DNA from: Microbacterium hatanonis
GTDB taxonomy: Bacteria; Actinomycetota; Actinomycetes; Actinomycetales; Microbacteriaceae
NCBI RefSeq assembly: GCF_008017415.1
Contig: NZ_VRSV01000001.1
Coordinates: forward strand, 744,001-808,000
Length of the DNA: 64,000 nt
Reading direction: 5' to 3'
The notes beneath the pieces were generated by a model. The model searched no databases. It was not told where the DNA came from and saw only the letters and a program-made list of their open reading frames with translations. Shown piece after piece: positions 16,783-23,797 of this stretch (position 1 is the first letter of the stretch; every line of letters begins with the position of its first letter). A program made the translations under genes and the position numbers.

Positions 16783-17448
16783 ATGAGCGCGCGCCGTATC
16801 GCGGTCGTGACCGCGGGGTTGTCGAACCCCTCGACGACCCGGATGCTGGGCGACCGCCTCGCCGACGCGACCGTGGCCGCCCTGCGTGCGAAGAGCACCG
16901 CGAGCGAGCCGACGGGGATCGCCGCGGAGGTCGACGTGTTCGAGCTGCGCGACTACGCGCACGACATCACGAACAACCTGCTGACGGGGTTCGCCCCGCC
17001 CGCGCTCGAGGCGATGGTCAACGCTGTCGTCTCGGCCGACGCCATCATCGCGGTCACGCCGATCTTCTCCACGAGCTACTCGGGGCTCTTCAAGTCGTTC
17101 GTCGACGTCCTCGACCCCGACGCTCTCACGGGCGTCCCCGTGCTGCTCGGTGCGAACGCGGGCACCGCCCGCCACTCGCTCGCGATCGATTATTCGATCC
17201 GGCCGCTCTTCACCTACCTGCACGCGAACCCGGTGCCCACCGGCGTCTTCGCCGCATCGAGCGACTGGGGCGCGAACGCCGACGGTGTCGCGCCGCTGGG
17301 CGCCCGCATTGATCGCGGGGCGCGCGAGCTCGCCGACGCGGTCGCCGCGCGCATGCCGGTGCGCGACGAGGATCCGTACGACCCCGCGACCTACCTCGGC
17401 GAGGGCCGATCGTTCGGACACCTGCTCGGCGGCCTCGCGGGGGAGTGA
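16783..17448 (+). CDS. NAD(P)H-dependent FMN reductase, CE1759 family (LLM partner)
   Basis: 221 residues from the ATG at 16783. Flavodoxin-like fold: IAVVTAGLSNPSTTRMLGDRLA at the N-terminus gives the FMN phosphate-binding loop, and TPIFSTSYSGLFKSFVDVLD near residue 92 is the characteristic NADPH-dependent FMN reductase segment. It supplies reduced FMN to the monooxygenase encoded one base upstream, and the two-gene unit is a known conserved actinobacterial pair. An ATG three codons earlier overlaps the preceding stop and is less likely. Confidence 0.9.
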   Translation: MSARRIAVVTAGLSNPSTTRMLGDRLADATVAALRAKSTASEPTGIAAEVDVFELRDYAHDITNNLLTGFAPPALEAMVNAVVSADAIIAVTPIFSTSYSGLFKSFVDVLDPDALTGVPVLLGANAGTARHSLAIDYSIRPLFTYLHANPVPTGVFAASSDWGANADGVAPLGARIDRGARELADAVAARMPVRDEDPYDPATYLGEGRSFGHLLGGLAGE

Positions 17449-17462
17449 CCCCGCTGCCGGGC

Positions 17463-18275
17463 TCAGCCCAGTGAGACGTCCGACGCCGTGGAGATCTCTC
17501 GCCACGGCGTCGGACGCACTCCCTCGCGCGGAAGGACGTCAGCGTCGATGAGAGGACCGAGGTCGAGTCCGCTCGCCGGAGCGATGTCGGCGATTGGCAC
17601 CTGGAAGGTGCGGAACGCGCCGAGCGGCGCCACCGCCCGTGCCTCCTGCCGGGTGTCGACGAGATCGGTCTGATCGAGCACGAACCCGGCGGCCGCGAGC
17701 GGGTGGTCGGCGTCGCCGGTCGCCCAGGCCGCGATCTTCCAGAACCGCAGCGGAACCCGGATGCCGCGGTAGGGCGGATCGTCGTCGCCCAACACCGGGG
17801 CGGTGAACACCGAGAGCCTCACGTCCTGCGCCTCGGCGTGCTCGAGCACGTGGTCTTCGAGCCCCAGCCAGAGCTCCTTCGACTGGTTGAAGCCTGCCGC
17901 CTGAGGCGCCGCGTTCGTGTAGAAGAAGGTCGCCTCGGTCGCTCGCCGTGCCTCGTCGACGTCGCCCCACCCCGGATCGCGGCGTCTCACGAGGTGCCCG
18001 CGATCGAGGTCGTTGCGCGAGTAGACCTCCGGCCCGGTCTGCGCGTCGTCGGGTGCCCGGGGGTCGAGCCGCCAGTCGCCCGTGCGCGCGACCTCTCGCA
18101 GCCGAGCGCCGTCGATGTTCACCGCGGTTGCTCGCGCGAGGCGCCGTGACGGGTCGAGGACGACGCTGAACCGGGGGTAGGCGAGCGCGAGCGCCGGATC
18201 GGACGAAATCGGCAGCGGCACGGTGGTGCCGAGGAACAGGGGGTCGTAACCGTCGGTCGAGGGCGCAGCATCCAT
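17463..18275 (-). CDS. DNA/RNA non-specific endonuclease (NucA type)
   Basis: 270 residues. The beta-beta-alpha-metal nuclease motif DRGH is at residues 91-94, with His94 as general base. FFYTNAAPQAAGFNQ (117-131) supplies the metal-binding Asn, and Glu140 follows in ELWLGLE. The catalytic set is complete. Unlike most members it has no signal peptide or lipobox, so it would be made in the cytoplasm, which is hazardous unless export or inhibition occurs by another route. No inhibitor-like gene is adjacent. It converges with the FMN reductase (14 bases between stops) and diverges from the small ORF at 18397. Confidence 0.85.
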   Translation of the reverse strand: MDAAPSTDGYDPLFLGTTVPLPISSDPALALAYPRFSVVLDPSRRLARATAVNIDGARLREVARTGDWRLDPRAPDDAQTGPEVYSRNDLDRGHLVRRRDPGWGDVDEARRATEATFFYTNAAPQAAGFNQSKELWLGLEDHVLEHAEAQDVRLSVFTAPVLGDDDPPYRGIRVPLRFWKIAAWATGDADHPLAAAGFVLDQTDLVDTRQEARAVAPLGAFRTFQVPIADIAPASGLDLGPLIDADVLPREGVRPTPWREISTASDVSLG

Positions 18276-18396
18276 GTCTCCATCCTGCGGGTCCGCACCG
18301 ACACGGCGGGGAACAGCCGGTGAACCCTCGGGTCGCGGCGGACGGGCTGTCTGTCAACGGTTCGCGATCCGTCGGACGGTCGTGTGGACTGGGCGC

Positions 18397-18510
18397 ATGG
18401 ACAAGGACGGCAAACCCCCCATCACCCCCGGACCCGAGCCCGACACGACGACCGCAGCCGAACCCGACGACCCGGGCGAGCCCGAAGACGAGCACGACGC
18501 ACCCCACTGA
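18397..18510 (+). CDS. Small acidic Pro/Glu/Asp-rich protein (hypothetical)
   Basis: 37 residues beginning MDKDGKPPITPGPEPD, followed by an Asp/Glu/Pro tail. It is in the same frame as, and three bases before, the fructosamine kinase start, so both could be translated from one mRNA. Very low complexity, no domain and no membrane segment. GTGTGGACTGGGCGC precedes the ATG without a clear ribosome-binding site. It may be a real microprotein or a leader peptide for the kinase gene. No function is proposed. Confidence 0.4.
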   Translation: MDKDGKPPITPGPEPDTTTAAEPDDPGEPEDEHDAPH

Positions 18511-18513
18511 CCC

Positions 18514-19275
18514 GTGTCGTTCGTGAAGGAGCGCCCCGGCGCCCCGGACGGATTCTTCGAGGCCGAAGCCGCCGGGCTCGCCTGGCTGCGTGCCGTCGAC
18601 GGCGGCCCCCGCGTGGTCGGCGTCCACGACGTCGCCCACGATCGCATCTCACTCGAGCGGGTCGCCGAAACCCGACCGGATGCGGCGACGGCGAGCGCAT
18701 TTGGACGGGCGCTCGCCGTCCTGCACGACGCGGGGGCGGCGGCGTTCGGGGCACCGCCGGATGGGTGGGACGGTCCGGTCTTCATCGGCAGCCGGCGCCA
18801 GCCGTGCCACCCCAGCCCCGCGTGGGGCGCGTTCTACGCCGAGCAGCGCGTGCGTCCGTTCCTCGGCCCGGCGGTCGAGGCGGGCAACCTCTCGACGGCC
18901 GACGTCGACGTCGTCCATCGCGCGTGCGATCTGATCGCGGCCGGAGCGTTCGACGACGCCGACCGGCCCGCGCGGTTGCACGGCGACCTGTGGGCGGGCA
19001 ACGTGCTGTGGGCGCGCGACGGTGTGGTCCTCATCGACCCGGCCGCGCACGGCGGTCATCGTGAGACCGATCTGGCGATGCTCGCCCTGTTCGGGTGCCC
19101 CTTCCTCGATCGCGTCCTCGCCGCATACGACGCGCGGCACCCGCTCGCGCCGGGGTGGGGCGACCGCGTGCCGCTGCATCAGCTGCATCCGCTCGCGGTG
19201 CACGCCGCCGGGCACGGGCCGGCGTACGGGGCCGCTCTCGCCGATGCCGCCGAGCGCACGCTCGCGCTCGTCTAG
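18514..19275 (+). CDS. Fructosamine kinase family protein
   Basis: 253 residues from a GTG. The family phosphorylates sugar-amine adducts (fructosamines or ribulosamines), destabilising them and thus repairing glycated proteins. APH-like kinase motifs are visible: FVKERPGAPDGFFEAEAAGL at the N-terminus holds the ATP-site Lys and paired Glu, RLHGDLWAGNVLW near residue 155 is the catalytic loop, and IDPAAHGGHRETDLAM near 175 the metal-binding segment. An in-frame stop six bases upstream excludes a longer start, so it lacks the Gly-rich loop found in longer homologs; short actinobacterial versions exist. Its 3' end overlaps the convergent DedA gene by four bases. Confidence 0.88.
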   Translation: MSFVKERPGAPDGFFEAEAAGLAWLRAVDGGPRVVGVHDVAHDRISLERVAETRPDAATASAFGRALAVLHDAGAAAFGAPPDGWDGPVFIGSRRQPCHPSPAWGAFYAEQRVRPFLGPAVEAGNLSTADVDVVHRACDLIAAGAFDDADRPARLHGDLWAGNVLWARDGVVLIDPAAHGGHRETDLAMLALFGCPFLDRVLAAYDARHPLAPGWGDRVPLHQLHPLAVHAAGHGPAYGAALADAAERTLALV

Positions 19276-19877
19276 AGCATGCCGGTGCGTCGCCCGCGCC
19301 GAGCGAGCAGCGCGTCGATCGCCAGCCCGATGCCGATGGCGACGACGACCGAGACCACGACCGCGACGATCGGCCCGCCGGGCACGACCGAGGCGACGAC
19401 CGCTCCGATGAGCGCCTGGTACGCGGCCCATCCCAGCGCTGCGAGTCCGGCGACGGCCACGTAGCGAGGAGCCGGCACGCGGGATGCGCCGGCCGTCAGG
19501 TTCACCGCGAGGCGCGCGAACGGGATGAACCGTGCGGTGAAGAGCACGAGGGCGGTTCGCCGATCCAGGCGCGTCCGCGCCCACGAGAACGCCGCCTGCA
19601 CGCGGGGCCGACGCATCCATCCCCACCGCTCCAGTCCGATCCACCGCCCCCCGAGATAGCAGCCGACGTCGCCGAGCAGGGCGCCGGCGGTGGCGACGAC
19701 GATGACCGCGACGAGGGGCGGAGCGCCGCTGGAGACGGCGAGCGCCCCGAAGGCGGTCACCGCGGCTTCGCCGGGGATCACGACGAGGAACGCATCGCCC
19801 AGCACGAGCACGAACATCAGCGGAAGCGCCCAGGGGCTCGAGGCCACCTGGGCCAGCACCTCGTCGATCACCCGCAC
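19272..19877 (-). CDS. DedA family membrane protein
   Basis: 201 residues with five to six hydrophobic segments. The VTT/DedA signature is present: IPGEAAV near residue 34, GDVGCYLGGRWIG near 68 and TARFIPFARLAVNLTAG near 113. DedA proteins act in membrane homeostasis, and some are flippases for undecaprenyl phosphate or phosphatidylethanolamine. This short form lacks long extra domains. Start is a GTG at 19877; a second GTG two codons later is possible. It diverges from the glycosyltransferase-SGNH gene. Confidence 0.88.
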   Translation of the reverse strand: MRVIDEVLAQVASSPWALPLMFVLVLGDAFLVVIPGEAAVTAFGALAVSSGAPPLVAVIVVATAGALLGDVGCYLGGRWIGLERWGWMRRPRVQAAFSWARTRLDRRTALVLFTARFIPFARLAVNLTAGASRVPAPRYVAVAGLAALGWAAYQALIGAVVASVVPGGPIVAVVVSVVVAIGIGLAIDALLARRGRRTGML

Positions 19878-19999
19878 TGCCTACCACGTCCGCGTGAACG
19901 GCGAACGTCTCGCCGACCGGCCGGTGACGCCGCGGGGTAGATCAGGTGAACTCTCGGCGATCGGGGCGTTCCCGGCGCGTGCGGGCGCCGAATTGCCCT

Positions 20000-20005
20000 C
20001 ACCCT
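20000..20005 (+). promoter_or_regulatory. -10-like hexamer CACCCT before the glycosyltransferase-SGNH gene
   Basis: CACCCT lies six bases before the GTG at 20012, the leaderless spacing seen at other genes here. It is a weaker match to TANNNT. GGAGG is also present but only one base from the start, too close for a ribosome-binding site. Confidence 0.35.
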
Positions 20006-20011
20006 GGAGGC

Positions 20012-21970
20012 GTGAGAGTCGCGCTGCTCGCCGAATCCTTCCTCCCGCACATGAACGGGGTCACAGGCTCCGTCCTCCACGTTCTCCGGCATCTCAACGC
20101 GCAGGGCCACGAGACGCTCGTCATCGCCCCGCGTGCGGGGGAGGTGACGACCGACCTCCATGGCGCCCGCACCGAGCTGCTGCGCTCCGTGCCGCTCCCG
20201 TCGTATCCCGAGGTGCGGGTCGTGTTCGCCCGCGCGGCTCGGCTCACCGCGCTGCTGCGCAGCTTCCAGCCCGACGTGGTGCACCTCGCCTCGCCGTTCG
20301 TGCTCGGTTGGCAGGGGATCGCCGCGGCGGATGCGCTCCGCATCCCTACTGTGGCGATCTACCAGACCGACGTCATCGCCTACGCGCAGAAGTACGGGGT
20401 CTCGCAGGCCACCGCGTTCGCCCGTTCGCACGTCTCGCGCCTGCACCGGCGCGCCACCCTGACGCTCGCGCCCTCTTCCGCGTCGACCGCTCAGCTCGAG
20501 GAGCTCGGGGTCGACCGCATCCGTCGATGGGGCAGAGGCGTCGATGCGGTGCGTTTCGATCCGGCCCACCGCAACGAGACCTGGCGTCGCACCGTCGCTC
20601 CGGCGGGCGAGGCGATCATCGGCTATGTCGGGCGCCTCGCCCCTGAGAAGCAGGTCGACGATCTTCGGGCGCTCGCCGACCTGCCGGGCACCCGTCTGGT
20701 CGTCGTCGGCGACGGTCCGTCGCGCTCGGGACTCGAGCGGATGCTGCCGGACGCCGTGTTTACCGGACACCTGTCGGGCGCGGAGCTCGGCGAGGTGATG
20801 GCCGGATTCGACGTGTTCGTGCACCCGGGCGAGAGCGAGACGTTCGGGCAGACCATCCAGGAGGCGCTCGCCAGCGGTGTCCCCGTCGTCGCGACCGGAG
20901 TGGGCGGTCCGCTCGACCTCGTGCGCAGCAGCATCGACGGCTGGCTCTACCGACCCGGCGACCTCGACGACCTGCGTGCGCGCGTCTGCGACCTCGTGGG
21001 CGACCCCGCGAAGCGTCGCGCGTTCGCCCGGGCAGCGCGCGAGAGCGTCGCCGGTCGTACGTGGGATGCCCTGGGCGCGCAGCTCGTCGGGCACTACCGG
21101 GAGGCGATCGCGCTCCGACCCATGGACGACGGCCTGCCTGCCCGAGGCCGCCATCGACCGGTGATCGCCGCACCCGCGGTCTCGCGGCCGTGGCGGCGAT
21201 ACGTCGCGCTGGGCGACTCGATCACGGAGGGGCTGTGCGACGGGTCGCGCATGCCCGACGGCGAGTACCGCGGGTGGGCCGACCGGCTCGCGTCGCTGCT
21301 CGCGGCATCCAGCGACGGGGTGTTCCGGTATGCGAACCTCGCCGTCCGCAGCCGCAAGATGAAAGACCTCGTCGAGGAGCAGCTGCCCCGCGCGCTGACG
21401 ATGCGCCCCGACCTCGTCTCGATCCTCATGGGGTCGAACGACCTCGTCGGACCGAAGGTCGACATCCCCGCGCTCGTGGCGCAGCTGGAGGGGGCCGTGC
21501 GCGAGGCGCGGGGGACGGGCGCAGACGTGCTCCTGGCGACCGTGTTCCTCCCCCGACGCCGCGCGGCCGCGCTCTTCGCGCGGCGATTCGCGACCTTCAA
21601 CTCCGAACTGCGTCGGATCGCGGCGGAGACCGGCGCGATCCTGCTCGACCTGGAGGCGACGCCGGCGCTGGGTGAGCTCCCCCTCTGGTCGGACGACCGG
21701 GTGCACCTGCGCCCGGCGGGGCACCGCCTCGTCGCCTACCGCGCGGCCGACGTGCTGGGGGTACCCGACGCCGAGGCGCTCAGCGACCTCGACGAGGCGT
21801 TCCACTCCGACGAGATGCCTATGCCCGGGTCGTGGCTGCGCCGCGATGCGCTGCCGTGGGTCTGGCGGCGGCTGCACGGGCGCACGGCCGGCGACGGACG
21901 CATCGCGAAACACCTGACCTACGTCGAGCTTCCCGGGCGCGGGCGGCGCAAGCGGGTATCGAGCACCTGA
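20012..21970 (+). CDS. Fusion of GT4 glycosyltransferase and SGNH/GDSL hydrolase
   Basis: 652 residues from a GTG. Residues 1-375 form a GT-B family 4 glycosyltransferase resembling actinobacterial mannosyltransferases of the MgtA/PimB group: MNGVTGSVLHVLRHL near residue 13, GYVGRLAPEKQ near 205 and the nucleotide-sugar E-x7-E segment GESETFGQTIQEALASG near 273. After a linker of about 25 residues, an SGNH hydrolase domain follows: GDSITEG with Ser403, GSND at 474-477, and DRVH with Asp562 and His565. Both active sites look intact. The protein may make a mannolipid or glycolipid and acylate or deacylate it. No stop or internal start separates the domains. No membrane helix is seen. Confidence 0.85.
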   Translation: MRVALLAESFLPHMNGVTGSVLHVLRHLNAQGHETLVIAPRAGEVTTDLHGARTELLRSVPLPSYPEVRVVFARAARLTALLRSFQPDVVHLASPFVLGWQGIAAADALRIPTVAIYQTDVIAYAQKYGVSQATAFARSHVSRLHRRATLTLAPSSASTAQLEELGVDRIRRWGRGVDAVRFDPAHRNETWRRTVAPAGEAIIGYVGRLAPEKQVDDLRALADLPGTRLVVVGDGPSRSGLERMLPDAVFTGHLSGAELGEVMAGFDVFVHPGESETFGQTIQEALASGVPVVATGVGGPLDLVRSSIDGWLYRPGDLDDLRARVCDLVGDPAKRRAFARAARESVAGRTWDALGAQLVGHYREAIALRPMDDGLPARGRHRPVIAAPAVSRPWRRYVALGDSITEGLCDGSRMPDGEYRGWADRLASLLAASSDGVFRYANLAVRSRKMKDLVEEQLPRALTMRPDLVSILMGSNDLVGPKVDIPALVAQLEGAVREARGTGADVLLATVFLPRRRAAALFARRFATFNSELRRIAAETGAILLDLEATPALGELPLWSDDRVHLRPAGHRLVAYRAADVLGVPDAEALSDLDEAFHSDEMPMPGSWLRRDALPWVWRRLHGRTAGDGRIAKHLTYVELPGRGRRKRVSST

Positions 21971-21980
21971 CGGTCGTGTG

Positions 21981-22112
21981 TCACTCCCCGACGGGAGGGA
22001 GCTCCTCCTCGGGCAGGTCGCCCTCGAGCGGTTCGGCGTCGTTCTCGTCGGCGATCTCGGGCAGGCTCGTCGCCTCGTCGTCGATCTCCTCGAAGGTGGG
22101 CTCGAAGACCAT
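21981..22112 (-). CDS. Small acidic protein (hypothetical)
   Basis: 43 residues, MVFEPTFEEIDDEATSLPEI then a Glu-rich tail. It lies eight bases downstream of the DUF5302 gene in the same direction, so it would be translated from that mRNA. No domain is recognised. Strong acidity and codon positions like the neighbours suggest real coding, but there is no clear ribosome-binding site. Function unknown. Confidence 0.4.
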   Translation of the reverse strand: MVFEPTFEEIDDEATSLPEIADENDAEPLEGDLPEEELPPVGE

Positions 22113-22120
22113 GATCCGGC

Positions 22121-22309
22121 TCAGCCGCTCTTGCGGCGGCTGAAATCGCGGTTGCCGCTGGCCGGACCCTTGGTGGAGTGCACCGCCGAGTCTCCGTCGA
22201 GGTGGGCTTCGCCCGAACGCTGGTGGGCGTTCTTCTTCTCGAGAGCCTCGCGGAACTTGCGCTTCATGTCATCGGATGCTGCGCCTGCGGGCTTTTCCTC
22301 GGTACTCAT
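22121..22309 (-). CDS. DUF5302 domain-containing small protein
   Basis: 62 residues, fully covered by the actinobacterial DUF5302 pattern: [20 protein letters not shown] in the middle, [17 protein letters not shown] and a basic C-terminus. Hydrophilic with no membrane segment, and of unknown function. It is between the transglycosylase-like gene and the 43-residue ORF on the same strand. Confidence 0.8.
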   Translation of the reverse strand: MSTEEKPAGAASDDMKRKFREALEKKNAHQRSGEAHLDGDSAVHSTKGPASGNRDFSRRKSG

Positions 22310-22336
22310 GTCCCCACCCTAGGTCGGTCGGGCCGC

Positions 22337-23458
22337 TCAGTACCACCCGGTGCGCTCGGAGTGATCCCATGCGCCGCACGGAGATCCGTAGCGGGAGGCG
22401 ATGTAGGACACTCCCCACGAGATCTGCGTCGCCGCATCCGTGCGCCAGTCGGGGCCGGAGGCGGCGAGCTTCTCGGCGGGATACGCCTGGGGGATCCCGT
22501 AGGCGCCGCTCGACGGGTTGCGCGCCTGCACGCGCCACCCCGACTCGCGGTTCCACAGGCGCACGAGGCAGGAGAACTGCTCGTCGCCCCACCCGCGGGC
22601 GGCGACCATCGGTCGCGCGATCGCCTGCGCTTGGGCGGGCGTGGCGATCGGCGCGCCCGCGGGAGGCGCGACGGGGGGTGGCGCGGGGGTCACGGGAGCC
22701 GGGGGAGACGTGACGGGCGTCGTCGGGGCGGGGGGCGTCGTCACCGGCGCGCCGGCGGCCGGCTGCGCCGCCTGTTCGGCGATCGCGCGCTCTGCGCGCT
22801 GGGTCTTCGCTCGGTCGACCGTGGTGCGCTGCGCTGCGGCGAGCTGAGCGTACAGCGCGTCCAGATCGCTCCGAGCCGACGCGACGGCGGCGGTCTCGGC
22901 GTCGACCATGCCACGGGCACGGGTCGCGGCCGCCTCGGCCTCGGTCGCGAGCCGGTCGCGTTCGGCACGCACCACGTCGGCCTGCGCCCGCTGTGCGGCA
23001 GCCGCGTTCGCCGACTCGCGCGCCGAACGCGCGAGCTGCGCCGAGAGCCTTCCCGTCCTCTCCGCCGTGCTGAGTCCGGAGAGCAGACTCTCGGGGTCGG
23101 CGGAGGTGAGCACCCGGGCGAGCAGGGGGCCGCCGGCCGAGGCGCGGGAGAGGGAGACGGCCACGGCGACCAGGCGTGCGTCGTACGCCGACGCTGCGGC
23201 CTCAGCCGCCCCGACCTGGTCGTCCAGCGCGGTGGCGCGTGCGCTCGCCGCCTCGGCCGCCGCGCGGGCGGTCTGTGCGGCGGCCTCGGCGACGAGGGCG
23301 TCGTCCGATGCGCGGGCGGCCGAGGCCTCCACGGCGGCGAGCTCCGCTTCGATCTCCGCGACCGTGGCACCGCTCGCCGGGGTGGCGGCGGTCAGCAGCA
23401 TCCCGATCACCAGCACGACGACGAGCGCGCTGTGACTCGAGTGACGGGAGGGACGCAT
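22337..23458 (-). CDS. Secreted coiled-coil protein with transglycosylase-like C-terminal domain
   Basis: 373 residues from the ATG at 23458. Signal peptide at residues 1-32 (hydrophobic [14 protein letters not shown], cleavage near TPASGA). Residues about 35-220 are an Ala-rich coiled coil, 225-285 a Pro/Ala/Thr linker, and 290-373 a lysozyme-like domain ([20 protein letters not shown], with the catalytic-type Glu in NRESGW, then [14 protein letters not shown]) of the kind found at the end of resuscitation- or aggregation-promoting proteins. Probably cell-wall associated, cutting or remodelling peptidoglycan. The arrangement resembles RipA-like coiled-coil hydrolases but with a different catalytic domain. 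A short upstream extension in frame has no support. Confidence 0.85.
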   Translation of the reverse strand: MRPSRHSSHSALVVVLVIGMLLTAATPASGATVAEIEAELAAVEASAARASDDALVAEAAAQTARAAAEAASARATALDDQVGAAEAAASAYDARLVAVAVSLSRASAGGPLLARVLTSADPESLLSGLSTAERTGRLSAQLARSARESANAAAAQRAQADVVRAERDRLATEAEAAATRARGMVDAETAAVASARSDLDALYAQLAAAQRTTVDRAKTQRAERAIAEQAAQPAAGAPVTTPPAPTTPVTSPPAPVTPAPPPVAPPAGAPIATPAQAQAIARPMVAARGWGDEQFSCLVRLWNRESGWRVQARNPSSGAYGIPQAYPAEKLAASGPDWRTDAATQISWGVSYIASRYGSPCGAWDHSERTGWY

Positions 23459-23550
23459 GGGGCAAAGGTAGACGGTTCGAGCGGCACGGCGCCACACCGG
23501 ATCTCGCGGCTCGCCCCGCACCGGAGCGGCGGCGCGGAGCGGTGCGCTGG

Positions 23551-23556
23551 TAGGCT
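23551..23556 (+). promoter_or_regulatory. -10 hexamer TAGGCT upstream of the pnp leader
   Basis: The best promoter hexamer in the 339-base gene-free stretch 23459-23797. It would give a pnp leader of about 235 bases. Confidence 0.5.
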
Positions 23557-23599
23557 GGGTCGGGTTGCCTCGGCAATCCGCTCAATTACATATGAGCTC

Positions 23600-23760
23600 A
23601 TGGAGCAGGCCGGCAGGACGCTGGTCCCCTGTGGTGGACTCCCCGTCGCGATAGCCGGGTGGTCGTCTACTGGTGGCCAGTCGCCGGGAATCTCTTGCGG
23701 ATCTTGTCCGCATGCCCTTTTCTGCCTGTTCCTGCTCCTTCGATTGCCTCGCGTCGCCAT
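23600..23760 (+). ncRNA. Actino-pnp-type structured leader of pnp
   Basis: The leader contains paired segments GGCCGGCAGGACGCTGGTCC, GGTGGACTCCCCGTCG and GGTGGTCGTCTACTGGTGGCC characteristic of the conserved Actino-pnp RNA motif found before actinobacterial pnp genes. A small hairpin GCGGA-TCTTG-TCCGC (23697-23711) follows and is trailed by CCCTTTTCT. In E. coli the pnp leader is cut by RNase III and mediates autocontrol; a similar role is assumed for Actino-pnp. Boundaries are approximate. Confidence 0.65.
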
Positions 23761-23797
23761 TCGGGCGCGCGAGTCTAAACAAAGAAGGAGAGACCTC

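Noticed and set aside
17463..19275. Nuclease gene and small acidic ORF as a toxin-antitoxin pair
   Set aside because: They are divergent, the nuclease resembles housekeeping NucA-type enzymes, and the acidic ORF fits better as part of the kinase transcript.
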